Shown here in pieces: positions 27,201-34,785 of a stretch of DNA of 64,000 nt (within the stretch, counting starts at the first letter, position 1; the number at the start of each line of letters is the position of its first letter). The position numbers were made by a program, and so were the translations under genes. Source of the DNA: Streptomyces toxytricini (GTDB lineage: Bacteria; Actinomycetota; Actinomycetes; Streptomycetales; Streptomycetaceae). Location of the stretch: positions 124,001 through 188,000 of the forward strand of contig NZ_BMTY01000010.1 in assembly GCF_014649915.1 (NCBI RefSeq), read 5' to 3'. The notes beneath the pieces were generated by a model, which did no database searches, had not been told where the DNA came from, and saw only the letters and a list, made by a program, of their open reading frames with translations.

Positions 27201-27515
27201 GGCCTCGCCGCCATCGGGCCCGCGCTGGCCGGCGCGGTCGCCGCGCACTGCGCGGAGCGCGTCCTCGCCTCGCTCGCCGACACCGCGGCCGCGCTGCTGT
27301 CGCGGGCAGGACGCACCGCGGAGGCCGTACGGGTCCTCGGCGCGGCCACGGCGTGGCGCGCGGGGCACCCGCGCTCCGTGGTGGAGCAGGCCGCCGTCGC
27401 GGCGATCCCGGACGAGGCCCGCGCCCTGCTCGGCCCGGACCGCTACGAGGAGGAGGCGGCGGAGGGCGCCGCGCTCACCCCGGCCGAGGTCGCGGCCCTG
27501 CTCGCGGCCGGCTGA
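24285..27515 (+). CDS. AfsR/BTAD-type transcriptional regulator with NB-ARC ATPase and TPR-like region
   Basis: A 1076-residue regulator. Residues 1-90 hold the OmpR-type winged helix, about 95-245 the BTAD (EALIRENPYDETLRAQQVRALRAAGRPADALAAYE), then an NTPase with Walker A GPGGSGKTRLAEQ (Lys 310), Walker B LLIILDNCEHV and sensor ILATSREPLGVPGE, and an alpha-helical C-terminal half with TPR-like repeats. Such proteins bind DNA and switch on secondary-metabolism genes upon ATP binding. GTG 24285 lies seven bases after CACAAT, suggesting a leaderless start; ATG 24276 is in frame and would add three residues. Its targets are not obvious from context. Confidence 0.85.
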   Translation: MRYLILGVTEARSAAGSPLPMGGARLRALLAALALRAGGPAAASVTDLVDDVWGDRPPGDAPAALQALVARLRRALGGRDTVLADPSGGYRLAVDDRDDVDLHRFTRLAREGRARLTADPADPAGAAAGLRAALDLWRGPALADLPEPARSRHAAALDARRTAALRDRIEADLRSGAGDPAGLQAEIEALIRENPYDETLRAQQVRALRAAGRPADALAAYERTRRTLADALGTDPGPELAALHAELLNPAPGAPPAGRQNAPERPGHEGGNLRPRLNSFVGREPELAALRADLAGRRLVTLTGPGGSGKTRLAEQGAAAHPDPVWLVELARLDQPAAVPGAVLSALGLREDTLVAREAPAADPATRLVALCADRRLLIILDNCEHVVGAAAALAELLLTRCPGVRILATSREPLGVPGETLRPVGPLPPEPAHRLFADRAAAVSPGFTPDDDPDAVAEICTRLDGLPLAIELAAARLRLLTPRQIADRLDDRFRLLTGGARTVLPRQQTLRAVVDWSWDLLDEGERTLLRRLSAFAGGCDLAAAEAVCDEGGGLDVADLLGSLIDKSLVVAVPDPDGRGMRYRMLETIHEYAAERAAADPADRLAAADRHAAYFLALAEEAEPLLRGSAQLPWIRRVETELDNLRAALRHTTGAGSAEAGERFAAALGWFWWLRNYRAEGADWAGRVLRNRSAEPPEGSPAYWRMMRVRMLDVFLRAQGETPEEFRTPANAALAAGLRKVFETPGPETARFPGMLWPMTLLLAGDVLDVRGALDKAVENCRRHGGDWELGVTLLLRTHLAIDVTGGLPAVDADLAELHDLAEVVGDRWTRAQVAAAAGEVALSRGRYDVARGEFDECLRLAREVGAHTETPFITARIAEAALCAGDFAGAERLLAESAREVDRYGGVYDVRAYAGLLSSLVALIRGDLAGSRAAHGRARAEAARFAAPAQLIAGLDNIDAVLRGREAGPEAGLAAIGPALAGAVAAHCAERVLASLADTAAALLSRAGRTAEAVRVLGAATAWRAGHPRSVVEQAAVAAIPDEARALLGPDRYEEEAAEGAALTPAEVAALLAAG

Positions 27516-27553
27516 GCCGGCCGCGCCCCGCGCACCCTGCCGCCGGCGCAGCG

Positions 27554-27976
27554 TCAGGCCGTGCCGTCCTCGCTGCGGGGCCAGATCGCCACGGCGACGA
27601 GGACCGCCGCCCATACGGCGAGCGGGGCGACGGGCCAGTAGTACGTCAGCTCCCCCTTCTGAAGGCAGCGGACACCCCATACCGCCGACAGGACGACCGA
27701 TCCGCCGAGCCAGTACCGCCACTCCGCGAGCCACTCCGCCAGGTCCCGGCGGTCCCGCTCGGCCCGGCTCGGCGCCGGGGCGGGCAGGTCGGCGGTCAGG
27801 GCGGCCAGGTCGCCCGCGGTGCGCGCGTCGAGGGCCCGCCGGACCCGGTCCGCGTGCTCCTGCGCGTCGAGCCGGCCTTCCGCCAGCGCCGAGGCCAGGA
27901 TGCCGAGCGTGCCGTCCCGTTCCGCGTCCGACACCCGCACCGCGGGCGCGGACGGCTTGCCGAGGCTGTTCTCCAT
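27554..27976 (-). CDS. DUF1707 protein with two membrane helices
   Basis: A 140-residue protein. The N-terminal DUF1707 motif reads VRVSDAERDGTLGILASALAEGRLDAQEHADRVRRAL..., followed by a linker and two hydrophobic segments (WLGGSVVLSAVWGV and WPVAPLAVWAAVLVAVAIW), so it sits in the membrane with the DUF1707 part cytosolic. The ATG has GGGAGAAG upstream. It is divergent from a TetR regulator with a 50-base shared promoter region, so it is the likely target of that regulator. Function unknown. Confidence 0.8.
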   Translation of the reverse strand: MENSLGKPSAPAVRVSDAERDGTLGILASALAEGRLDAQEHADRVRRALDARTAGDLAALTADLPAPAPSRAERDRRDLAEWLAEWRYWLGGSVVLSAVWGVRCLQKGELTYYWPVAPLAVWAAVLVAVAIWPRSEDGTA

Positions 27977-27992
27977 CGACTTCTCCCTTCCC

Positions 27993-28004
27993 GTATTAGA
28001 ATAC
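27993..28004. promoter_or_regulatory. Palindromic site between DUF1707 and TetR genes
   Basis: GTATT-AG-AATAC is a perfect 5+5 palindrome in an unusually AT-rich spot (TATTAGAATACGACTGTATCTC). It is centred between the divergent starts, where a TetR dimer controlling both genes would bind. Inferred from symmetry and position. Confidence 0.5.
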
Positions 28005-28026
28005 GACTGTATCTCAAAGAAGGTGG

Positions 28027-28599
28027 GTGGCCCCCGTGCCGAAGACCGTGGACCGGCCGGAGCAGCGCCGGCAGATCGGCGCCGCGCTGCTTGCGCTCGC
28101 CGCCGAGCGCGGCCTCGACCAGATCAGCGTCCGCACCGTGGCGGCCGCGAGCGGCCGCTCCGCCGGCGCCGTGCAGAAGTACTTCCGCTCGAAGGAGGAG
28201 ATGCTCGTCTTCGCCGCCGAACTCGCCGGCGAGCGCATCGAGGAGCGGATGTCCCGGGTCGACACCGGCCTTCCGCTCCGGGAGGCGCTGCGCGCCCTGG
28301 TCCGCACCGTGCTGCCGCTGGACGAGGAGCGGCGCGCCGAGGCCGCGGCGCAGCTGGCGTTCGCGGTCCACGCCGCGCACCACCCGCGGCTGGCCGCGAT
28401 CCGCCGCCAGGTCGACCGCGACGTCCGCGATGCGCTCGCCGCCTGGCTCGAGGACGCGGCGTGCCCGCACGCCGAGGCCGCGGCCGACGCCGTCATCGCC
28501 CTCGGCGACGGGCTCGCACTGCGGATGCTCTACGACCCGGCCGGACACGAGGCGCTCCTGGACGCCCTCGACCGCACCCTCGACGCCCTTGTCCCGTGA
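28027..28599 (+). CDS. TetR-family transcriptional regulator
   Basis: A 190-residue regulator starting at GTG 28027 (AAGAAGGTGG upstream). The N-terminal HTH reads LLALAAERGLDQISVRTVAAASGRSAGAVQKYFRSKEEMLVFA, a standard TetR fold. The C-terminal ligand domain has Ala/Leu-rich helices (RAEAAAQLAFAVHAAHHPRLAAI) of the TetR_C_6 type. It is divergent from the DUF1707 membrane protein and likely represses that gene and itself. The ligand cannot be predicted. Confidence 0.88.
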   Translation: MAPVPKTVDRPEQRRQIGAALLALAAERGLDQISVRTVAAASGRSAGAVQKYFRSKEEMLVFAAELAGERIEERMSRVDTGLPLREALRALVRTVLPLDEERRAEAAAQLAFAVHAAHHPRLAAIRRQVDRDVRDALAAWLEDAACPHAEAAADAVIALGDGLALRMLYDPAGHEALLDALDRTLDALVP

Positions 28600-28762
28600 G
28601 CAGCTTCGACAGGGGACTGCGGGAGCCCCGCGAACGGCCGTGCACGCAGGTTCGACCCTCATGTGAAGGCACGTCAAGTGCCGCTCCGGGCAGCCCGGGC
28701 GAGGCGCTGCAGCGCGCACGGCTCCGGCCGGCGCTGTCGGACCCCGCTGTTAAGGTCGCCGC

Positions 28763-29296
28763 ATGGCCAACCGCTCATACCTCTACGCTGCCGACACGCT
28801 GCCCACCGAGCAGGAGAACGCCCAGGCGATCCGCTGCGTCTCGGAACACAACTGGTCTATCCCGCTCGCCCACAAGCTCCTGGTGGGGCGCGGGACGACC
28901 ATCGTCCCCTCCATGATCTGGAACCCCCGCATAGGCATCGCGGCGGACTACGCCGGCGGTGCCGCCCTGCTCGGCGACCTCCTGCGCGCCGTCGGCCGCG
29001 GACTGGAGGACGACTCCGACTTCGCCCGGTGCGTCGAGCGCACCACGGCCCACCTGGAGAAGCAGCGGGCGCGGTATTTCGTCCTGGAGACGGGCGAGAT
29101 GGTCTCCCTCACGGACGACGACCCCGAGGCGGGCGTCCGGCGCCTCGTGGCCGACGACATCCCCGCCGCCGTGGCCCAGGCCGAGGCGGCGATCGCCGGC
29201 CGCAACGACGCATGGCTGGCCTCGCTCCGCAGCGACTGGGAGGACCACTTCGCCTCCTTCTACAGCGACGCCCTCTACTTCTCCTTCCCCGGCTAG
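28763..29296 (+). CDS. Hypothetical protein (MANRSYLY family)
   Basis: A 177-residue cytosolic protein beginning MANRSYLYAADTLP, an N-terminus seen in a widespread actinobacterial family of unknown function. It is acidic, with no membrane segment, no signal peptide and no catalytic motif. TAAGGT lies exactly six bases before the ATG, so the mRNA is probably leaderless. An isochorismatase-like gene follows 40 bases downstream in the same direction. Confidence 0.6.
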   Translation: MANRSYLYAADTLPTEQENAQAIRCVSEHNWSIPLAHKLLVGRGTTIVPSMIWNPRIGIAADYAGGAALLGDLLRAVGRGLEDDSDFARCVERTTAHLEKQRARYFVLETGEMVSLTDDDPEAGVRRLVADDIPAAVAQAEAAIAGRNDAWLASLRSDWEDHFASFYSDALYFSFPG

Positions 29297-29336
29297 CCCA
29301 CCCGCCCCTGCGACCGACGGAAGGAGGGCGCCAGGC

Positions 29337-30038
29337 GTGGAGGCGACCGGGCCGAAGGTGCACGACTGGCGGATTGACCCCCGGGAGTACGCCCGGCAGG
29401 AGGCGCGGCGCGGCCGCAGGCATGCCTACGAGCACCTCGACCCCGCCCGGACAGCCTTGGTCGTGGTCGACATGCTGCCCTTCTTCGTCGAAGCCAACCC
29501 GTACGCGCACGGCATCGTGCCCCGTATCAGCCGCATCGCCGGGGCGCTGCGCCCGGCCGGGGGAGTGGTGGCGTGGGTGCTGCCCGCCGCGGCGCCGCCG
29601 CTCGGCAGGGCGAGCGCCGAGTTCCACGGACCGGCGGCCGCCGCCCTGTTCGCCGCCGCCGGCAGAGGAGAGGGGCCCCTCCGCTCGCGCCTCTGGCACG
29701 CCTTCGACGTCCGGCCGGAGGACCTCGTCGTGGAGAAGAGCGCGTACAGCGCCTTCTTTCCCGGCAGTTCGTCACTGCCTCACCTGCTGGCCCGGCGCGG
29801 CGTCGACACCGTGCTCGTCACCGGGACCGTCACGAACGTCTGCTGCGAGTCCTCCGCGAGGGACGCCGCAACGACGGGCCTGCGCGTGGTCATGGTCGCC
29901 GACGCGAACGCCGCCCGGACCGACAGGGAGCACAACGCCGCCCTGCACACGATCTACCGGTCGTTCGGCGACGTGCGGACCACGGCCGAGGTGCTCGACC
30001 TGATCCGATGCGGAGCCCGCCGCCCGGCAGGACCGTAG
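29337..30038 (+). CDS. Isochorismatase-like cysteine hydrolase
   Basis: A 233-residue protein (GTG 29337, AAGGAGG upstream). Triad segments: Asp in ALVVVDMLPFFVEANPYA, Lys in VVEKSAYSAFFPG, and Cys in VLVTGTVTNVCCESSARDAATTGLRVVMVADA. The double Cys at the nucleophile position is a small oddity. Compared with single-domain isochorismatases it has an extra N-terminal helix (DWRIDPREYARQEARRGRR). Stand-alone hydrolase; substrate unknown. It ends three bases from the convergent metal-sensor gene. Confidence 0.85.
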   Translation: MEATGPKVHDWRIDPREYARQEARRGRRHAYEHLDPARTALVVVDMLPFFVEANPYAHGIVPRISRIAGALRPAGGVVAWVLPAAAPPLGRASAEFHGPAAAALFAAAGRGEGPLRSRLWHAFDVRPEDLVVEKSAYSAFFPGSSSLPHLLARRGVDTVLVTGTVTNVCCESSARDAATTGLRVVMVADANAARTDREHNAALHTIYRSFGDVRTTAEVLDLIRCGARRPAGP

Positions 30039-30041
30039 CGG

Positions 30042-30377
30042 TCAGCAGCAGTCCTCCGCTTCGGCGTCCGGGCAGGTGCGGTCCGCCGCCACGGACACGA
30101 CGGCGGTCCGCAGGTCGTCCAGGGCGTGCCCGAGCCGGTCGTCGGCGAGCGCGTAGCGGGTGCGGCGGCCGTCCGGCTCCGTGGCGACCAGGCCGCAGTC
30201 GCGCAGGCAGGCCAGGTGGTTCGACAGCCGGGTGCGGGAGACGCCGATCGCGTCCGCGAGGTCCGCCGGGTAGGCGGGCGCAGCCCGCAGCGCGAGCAGG
30301 ATGCGGCAGCGGATCGGGTCGGCGAGTGCCCGCCCGAACCGGACCAGCACCTCGATGTCGGAGTCGGCAGACGGCAC
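30042..30377 (-). CDS. cmtR: CmtR-like ArsR-family metal sensor
   Basis: A 111-residue winged-helix repressor (LARFGRALADPxRCRILLAL-type start, HTH DLADAIGVSRTRLSNHLACLRDCGLV). Cysteines fall at C57 and C61 in the recognition helix and C102 in the tail (DRTCPDAE), exactly the three positions that bind Cd(II)/Pb(II) in Mycobacterium tuberculosis CmtR; extra Cys at 24, 110 and 111 are present. It should release DNA when Cd or Pb binds. No P-type ATPase or cation facilitator is next to it, so its target is elsewhere or it is an orphan. Confidence 0.85.
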   Translation of the reverse strand: MPSADSDIEVLVRFGRALADPIRCRILLALRAAPAYPADLADAIGVSRTRLSNHLACLRDCGLVATEPDGRRTRYALADDRLGHALDDLRTAVVSVAADRTCPDAEAEDCC

Positions 30378-30386
30378 CCCACCACC

Positions 30387-31250
30387 CTACACAGCCGGCC
30401 GGTGCGGGCCGGCGGCCGCCGTGGGCTCCGCTAGGGGAAGGGCGATGTCGCAGGCGGGATCGGCCGCGCCGATCGCGGACCAGTCCGCGAAGTAGACCTC
30501 GCGCGGAGGGCCCGCCGGGGCCCGGCCGCGGGCGTTCGCCCACGCGTACACCGCGTCGTACGCGGACAGGATCTGCGGGTAGGCCGTCTGCGCCTTCGTG
30601 ATGCGCGCGTACGCCTCCACCCGCGCCGGCTCGATCCGGTGGGCCGCCGGCAGCGCGCCCTCCCGGGCCGGATCCACCGGAACGCACAGCTCCACCGGGC
30701 CGTCGCCGTCCTCGTTCACTTCCCCGTGGTAGACGACGAACGGGTGGCCGAAGAACCCGCCGTGCGCCTCGGCGACCGGGGCCAGCCGGCCCAGGGCCGC
30801 CGGAATCCAGTCGGGGAGTTCCTCCGGCGTGATGTGCCGCTGCTCGACGAGCACCAGCTGCCGTGCCACCTCGCGCGTCCCGATCTCGTACATGTCGTCC
30901 GTCATCCCTTCGTCTCCCAGCAGGTGGATGCGGAGGTGCGCGGCCAGCTCCCGCTGGGCCGCGACGCGGCGCTCGACCCCGTCCCAGTACGCGGCGACCA
31001 GCCGGGCGGCCTCCGTCGCCGGGGCCGCCAGAACGGCCCCGACCTGCGCCAGCGGCATGTCCAGCCCGCGCAGCCGCACGATCAGCCGGGCTTCGCGCAG
31101 CCGGCTCTCCCGGTAGTACCGGTAGCCGGTCGCCGGATCGACACGGTCCGGCGGCAGCAGGCCCTGGCGGTCGTACAGCCGCAGGGCCTTCTGCGACAGG
31201 CGGGCCCGTCGCGCGAACACGCCGATCCCGAGCAGTGCGTCTTCCTCCAC
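30387..31250 (-). CDS. MerR-family regulator with GyrI-like effector domain
   Basis: A 287-residue regulator. The MerR HTH reads LLGIGVFARRARLSQKALRLYDRQGLLPPDRVDPATGYRYY, followed by a coiled-coil dimer helix and a C-terminal AraC-binding/GyrI-like ligand domain (VARQLVLVEQRHI, FFGHPFVVYHGEV, VELCVPVDP), an architecture of multidrug or aromatic-ligand sensors such as BltR/BmrR. GTG 31250 is the only start that does not add a Gly/Pro-rich extension. A MerR-type promoter lies immediately upstream, suggesting autoregulation. Confidence 0.85.
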   Translation of the reverse strand: MEEDALLGIGVFARRARLSQKALRLYDRQGLLPPDRVDPATGYRYYRESRLREARLIVRLRGLDMPLAQVGAVLAAPATEAARLVAAYWDGVERRVAAQRELAAHLRIHLLGDEGMTDDMYEIGTREVARQLVLVEQRHITPEELPDWIPAALGRLAPVAEAHGGFFGHPFVVYHGEVNEDGDGPVELCVPVDPAREGALPAAHRIEPARVEAYARITKAQTAYPQILSAYDAVYAWANARGRAPAGPPREVYFADWSAIGAADPACDIALPLAEPTAAAGPHRPAV

Positions 31251-31257
31251 GCCGGCA

Positions 31258-31288
31258 ACGCTCCCGTCTTCCCCAGGGGCAAGGTCAA
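31258..31288 (-). promoter_or_regulatory. MerR-type promoter with 19-bp spacer and dyad
   Basis: On the reverse strand TTGACC (31288-31283) is followed after 19 bases by GAGCGT (31263-31258). The spacer contains the dyad CTTGCCCC-t-GGGGAAG. A long spacer holding a dyad is the hallmark of MerR-activated promoters. The start point would fall at or next to GTG 31250, giving a leaderless message. The remaining 270 bases up to 31560 hold no other gene. Confidence 0.6.
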
Positions 31289-31560
31289 CCCGCCCGCCCA
31301 CCAGAAACCCCGCTCCACGCGGCCCACGACGAGCCCCCCGAAGGGGCCCGGCATGCGTGCTCGTACGGCGGCCGCACCGGCGCACACTCCACATCACTGC
31401 ATGCAAGCGCTCAACTCACCCCGCCTACAGGGCATTTGTTGCGCACGACCCTTGCCCTGTCGACCTCGTTCGCCAATGATGCTCCGGGCGTGTGCCGTCG
31501 GGGCGGTGACCGGCGGCCTGCATGCCCCGCCACCACCCCCCACAGGCCGGGAGGCCCGCC

Positions 31561-32328
31561 GTGCGTGCGAACCGTCACCTCCGCAGATCAGCCGCCACCC
31601 TGGGCGCCGCCCTCGCCCTGGTCATCGGCGTGCCCCAGACCGCGTTCGCCGCGCCCCCGCCCGCGCTCCCCGCCAACGCCGAGCCGATGGAACTGGCCTT
31701 CCAGCCCGCCTTCGACTACGACACCGACGGCTGCTACCCGACCCCCGCCATAGGCCCGAACGGCGTCCTCAACGGCGGCCTCAAGCCCACCGGCGCCCTC
31801 GACGGCAACTGCCGGGACGCCGCCGACCTCGACAACACCAACAGCTACTCCCGCGCCGCCTGCAACAACGGCTGGTGCGCCGTCGTCTACGCGCTCTACT
31901 TCGAGAAGGACCAGGCCGTCCCCGGCATCAGCCTCGGCGGCCACCGCCACGACTGGGAACACGTCGTGGTGTGGATCCAGGGCGGCGAGGCCAAGTACGT
32001 CGCCACGTCCGCCCACGGGGACTTCGTGATCCACTCCCGCGACCGGATCCGCTGGGACGGCAGCCACCCCAAGGTCGTCTACCACAAGGACGGCTGGGGC
32101 ACGCACTGCTTCCGCGCCGCCAACACCAACGACGAGCCGCCGGAGAACCACGAGCGCACCTGGCAGTTCCCGGCGCTCGTCGGCTGGTCCGGCTACCCGG
32201 CGACCCTGCGGGACAGGCTCAGCCAGGCCGACTTCGGCAGCGCGCACTTCGGCCTGAAGGACGGCTCCTTCCAGTCGCACCTCGCGGAGGCGAAACCGGC
32301 GGGAATCCCCTTCGACCCCTACCTCTAG
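31561..32328 (+). CDS. NPP1 / necrosis-inducing-like secreted protein (NLP)
   Basis: A 255-residue protein with an N-terminal signal peptide (RANRHLRRSAATLGAALALVIGVPQTAFA, cleavage near AFA-AP). It carries the NLP heptapeptide as G127-H-R-H-D-W-E-H134, preceded by WCAVVYALYFEKDQ. NLPs bind sphingolipid headgroups of plant membranes through this acidic metal site and cause leaf necrosis, but many bacterial members are not toxic. GTG 31561 has GGGAGG upstream. Four Cys in the N-terminal part (CYPT, NCRD, ACNNGWC) could form two disulfides. Confidence 0.88.
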   Translation: MRANRHLRRSAATLGAALALVIGVPQTAFAAPPPALPANAEPMELAFQPAFDYDTDGCYPTPAIGPNGVLNGGLKPTGALDGNCRDAADLDNTNSYSRAACNNGWCAVVYALYFEKDQAVPGISLGGHRHDWEHVVVWIQGGEAKYVATSAHGDFVIHSRDRIRWDGSHPKVVYHKDGWGTHCFRAANTNDEPPENHERTWQFPALVGWSGYPATLRDRLSQADFGSAHFGLKDGSFQSHLAEAKPAGIPFDPYL

Positions 32329-32348
32329 CCGCTCGGCGTGCCGTACGC

Positions 32349-32573
32349 TCAGCCGCCGCCGCGGTGGAGGAAGAGCAGGAGGTCGTGCGCCTGAGCGGGA
32401 GTCAAATCGACCGGAGCGGGCCGAGGGGCCTGCTCGCCGTTGGCGACGGCCGTGAGGTAGGCCTCGGCCTCCTCGGGCGGGACGCCCTCCAGCATCTCGT
32501 TGACCAGCCTCATCATCTCCTCGTCGGAGAGCTGCCCCGGCTCGTCGGGATCCGCGGGTGTCCTGTGGTCCAT
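32349..32573 (-). CDS. Small acidic hypothetical protein
   Basis: A 74-residue protein (MDHRTPADPDEPGQLSDEE...), strongly acidic and mainly helical: MMRLVNEMLEGVPPEEAEAYL and QAHDLLLFLHRGGG. GAGGTGGGG precedes the ATG. No known family. It is convergent with the NPP1 gene and could share its terminator region. Confidence 0.55.
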   Translation of the reverse strand: MDHRTPADPDEPGQLSDEEMMRLVNEMLEGVPPEEAEAYLTAVANGEQAPRPAPVDLTPAQAHDLLLFLHRGGG

Positions 32574-32692
32574 CGCCCCACCTCGCTGTGGAGCCGCCGG
32601 CCGCTTCCGACGGCAGCACAGAACATATACGCGGCGACGGCCCGCGCCCGGTACGGCACGCGCGTGCCCGGCGGACACGGCGGCCGGGGCGC

Positions 32693-33310
32693 TCAGTGGA
32701 GCCAGAAGAAGATGGTGTCCTGCGTGCGCCCCGCCGCCTTCGCGGCCTCCCATTCGACGGCCTCGTCCCGCATCGGCCCCAGCAGCACTTCCGCCGTCTC
32801 GCGGACTTCCGGGTCGAGCCGGTCGAGGACCGCCTCGTACGCCTCGACGACCTCCGCGGCCCGCGAGGCCGGGAAGGTGCCCATGCAGGGGACGGCGTCG
32901 CCGGGATGCGGCAGGCGCAGCGGCGGGCCGCCGAACAGGAGCGAGGCCGGCGCCAGGTCGCCGGGGACCCCGTGGCGGGTCATCTCGTCGTCGACTGTGT
33001 GGAACCACGAGGGCCGGTTCCAGTGGCCGAGGTCGTACGTGTCGGAGAACTGCACCGCGACCAGCGCCTGGAAGGCGTACGTGTAGCCGGGCCCCGAGTC
33101 CGTGCTGGGAGCGCCCTCCAGCAGCTCCTCCAGCGCTTGGGCGACGGGAACGTCCAAGGGGATGCCCTCGTCCTCGAACCGTGCGTCCGCCCGCGCGCAC
33201 CTCTCCCGCGCCGCTCCGAGGACCCGGTCCTGCTCGGGCGTCCGCTCCACCGCCGTCAGCAGGCGGATCACGTTCCGCATGTCGCCGGTGCTCATTTCCA
33301 GGTTGCCCAC
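32693..33310 (-). CDS. Hypothetical protein
   Basis: A 205-residue cytosolic protein. GGAGGA seven bases before GTG 33310 fixes the start. Features include VEEL-type acidic helices, a central aromatic segment (YTYAFQALVAVQFSDTYDLGHWNRPSWFHTVDDEM) and a C-terminal EVVEAYEAVLDRLDPEVRET. It resembles DUF7691-type Streptomyces proteins, but I am not certain. No catalytic motif or secretion signal. Confidence 0.6.
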   Translation of the reverse strand: MGNLEMSTGDMRNVIRLLTAVERTPEQDRVLGAARERCARADARFEDEGIPLDVPVAQALEELLEGAPSTDSGPGYTYAFQALVAVQFSDTYDLGHWNRPSWFHTVDDEMTRHGVPGDLAPASLLFGGPPLRLPHPGDAVPCMGTFPASRAAEVVEAYEAVLDRLDPEVRETAEVLLGPMRDEAVEWEAAKAAGRTQDTIFFWLH

Positions 33311-33565
33311 AGCCCACTCCTCCGTATGCCGGCGTCCATGATCGCCGACGGGGAGGCCCCGGACGCACGGGCCACACCACAGCGGGTCGGGATGTGCCCG
33401 TGATGTCGCCGGTCCCGAGGAACACGACCGGTGCCCCCACGCGACCAGGCGCCGGGTCCGCCGACCGGGGCCGGGGAGCCGCTGCTCCCCGGTCCCCGGC
33501 TGCGCGGCCCGCCGCGCCCGAGCGCCGGGCGGCCGGGGGCCTCCCCGCTGACGCCCCGGAGGGCG

Positions 33566-33793
33566 TCACTCGAAGACGTAGAGCGCCCATCCCCGGGCGC
33601 CCACGAAGACGCACCCGTGCTCGCCGACGATCTCGGCCCCCGCCGCGTAGCACTCCTCGCTCGTGCCGTAGAACCCGACGAGCACGGGTCCGGCAGCCGC
33701 CGCCTCCGATGCGGCGGCTGCCGTGCCGGTGACGCCCCCGGTCAGCAGCGCGGCCGCCAGCGCGGCAGCGGTCGTCCACGTCCTGATGCGCAT
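33566..33793 (-). CDS. Small secreted protein
   Basis: A 75-residue precursor with a clear Sec signal peptide (MRIRTWTTAAALAAALLTGG, cleavage after TAAAA region) and a mature part of about 45 residues, PVLVGFYGTSEECYAAGAEI...HGCVFVGARGWALYVFE, with two Cys that could form one disulfide. GGAGGAGGGG precedes the ATG. Function unknown; such small secreted Cys-paired proteins are common in Streptomyces. Confidence 0.7.
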   Translation of the reverse strand: MRIRTWTTAAALAAALLTGGVTGTAAAASEAAAAGPVLVGFYGTSEECYAAGAEIVGEHGCVFVGARGWALYVFE

Positions 33794-33858
33794 GTGCCCC
33801 TCCTCCGTCGTTCCCGCACCGGGCCGACTGCCGCGGCGCGGGCCTGTCCGTAGACAGC

Positions 33859-33870
33859 CTTCACGTGAAG
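33859..33870. promoter_or_regulatory. Perfect 12-bp palindrome upstream of secreted-protein gene
   Basis: CTTCACGTGAAG is a perfect palindrome 66 bases upstream of the ATG at 33793, a suitable distance for an operator of that gene. The binding protein is unknown. Confidence 0.35.
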
Positions 33871-33892
33871 GAAGGTAGGCGCGGGGTTCTGC

Positions 33893-33928
33893 CGGCCGGT
33901 ACCAGCCGGAACAGGCGGGTACCGGCCG
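33893..33928 (-). terminator. Hairpin after the STAS-like gene
   Basis: Arms CGGCCGGTACC (33893-33903) and GGTACCGGCCG (33918-33928) are perfectly complementary over 11 bp with a 14-base loop. The hairpin lies seven bases past the stop codon of the reverse-strand gene ending at 33936. No T-tract follows, as is usual in high-GC actinobacteria. Confidence 0.5.
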
Positions 33929-33935
33929 CGCCGGG

Positions 33936-34262
33936 TCAGTGGTCGTGCCGGGCGCCGTGCTCCAGATGGTGGGGCCGGTCCGGGAGCGCCACGCCCAGCG
34001 GCCACGGCGGGGACTCCCCGTCGGGGCCGGTCGTGGTGAGGGGGATGCCCAGGCTCCGGCACATGCGGTGGACGCGGGCCAGCGCGCTGAAGGTCATGGG
34101 GGAGGGGTGGCGGGACGGCAGCCGGACCACCACCCGCCCGGGGCGGTGGGCATGCACCAGCACCTCGATCTCCAGGGCGGCCGCCGCCCGGTTGCCGACG
34201 TCCAACTCCCGCGGCACCTGCACGTACAGGGCGCCTTCCGCGATGTGGTGGGTGATGACCAC
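33936..34262 (-). CDS. Small STAS-like hypothetical protein
   Basis: A 108-residue protein from GTG 34262 (GGGAGG six bases upstream). The pattern VVITHHIAEGALYVQVPRELDVGNRAAAALEIEVLVHAHRPGRVVVRLP has the alternating strand-helix-strand layout of STAS/anti-anti-sigma proteins (ITHHIAEGALYVQVPRELDVGN resembling a-b-c strands), but the phosphorylatable Ser of the DSxG motif is not present; the equivalent region reads SPMTFSAL. The C-terminal part is Pro/His-rich. A regulatory or orphan STAS role is a guess. Confidence 0.5.
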   Translation of the reverse strand: MVITHHIAEGALYVQVPRELDVGNRAAAALEIEVLVHAHRPGRVVVRLPSRHPSPMTFSALARVHRMCRSLGIPLTTTGPDGESPPWPLGVALPDRPHHLEHGARHDH

Positions 34263-34422
34263 GGTCTGCCTCCCGCTCACCGGGCTCCGGACCCTCCGCC
34301 GGAGCCGCGACGGCTGGTACCAGTCTGGGCCCTGCGCCGCACCCGTGCGAGCCCGCGCCACCGGGCCCCGGACGCGGTGTCGTGCCCGCCGGAGGCGGGC
34401 CCGGCCGGATCGCCGGGAGGGG

Positions 34423-34785
34423 CTACCGGCCGCGCCAGGCGAACTTCCCGGGCCGCACCTCGATGCGGTACTGGACCTCCTGCACGGCGGCGCGGGCCTC
34501 CAGCCAGCAGCTGTACAGGGCCGCCTCCCGCTCGCCGGCCACCCCGTTCATGATCCGGTCGCGGGTCGCGTGCATCCGGTCGCTGCTCAGGTTCGCGACC
34601 CATGCGACGTACTCCTCCAGGCTCCGCCCCTCCTCGCGGGCCGCGGCCTCCAGGACTTGCCGATACCGGGGGAGGATGTCGCCGATGCGCTCCATGCGGA
34701 CCCGCCACCGGCAGGCCTCCCCGTTCCCCATGGGCTCGACGGTCCAGCCGTCGCCGCCGGCGTCCCGGCGCTGGAACAGCGGCAT
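34423..34785 (-). CDS. Hypothetical protein
   Basis: A 120-residue cytosolic protein (MPLFQRRDAGGDGWTVEPMGNG) with GGGGAGGGGAG upstream of ATG 34785. It is predominantly helical with an ordered amphipathic core (ILPRYRQVLEAAAREEGRSLEEYVAWVANLSSDRMHATRDRIMNGVAGEREAAL in several helices). No family recognised. It is divergent from the cold-shock gene. Confidence 0.5.
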   Translation of the reverse strand: MPLFQRRDAGGDGWTVEPMGNGEACRWRVRMERIGDILPRYRQVLEAAAREEGRSLEEYVAWVANLSSDRMHATRDRIMNGVAGEREAALYSCWLEARAAVQEVQYRIEVRPGKFAWRGR

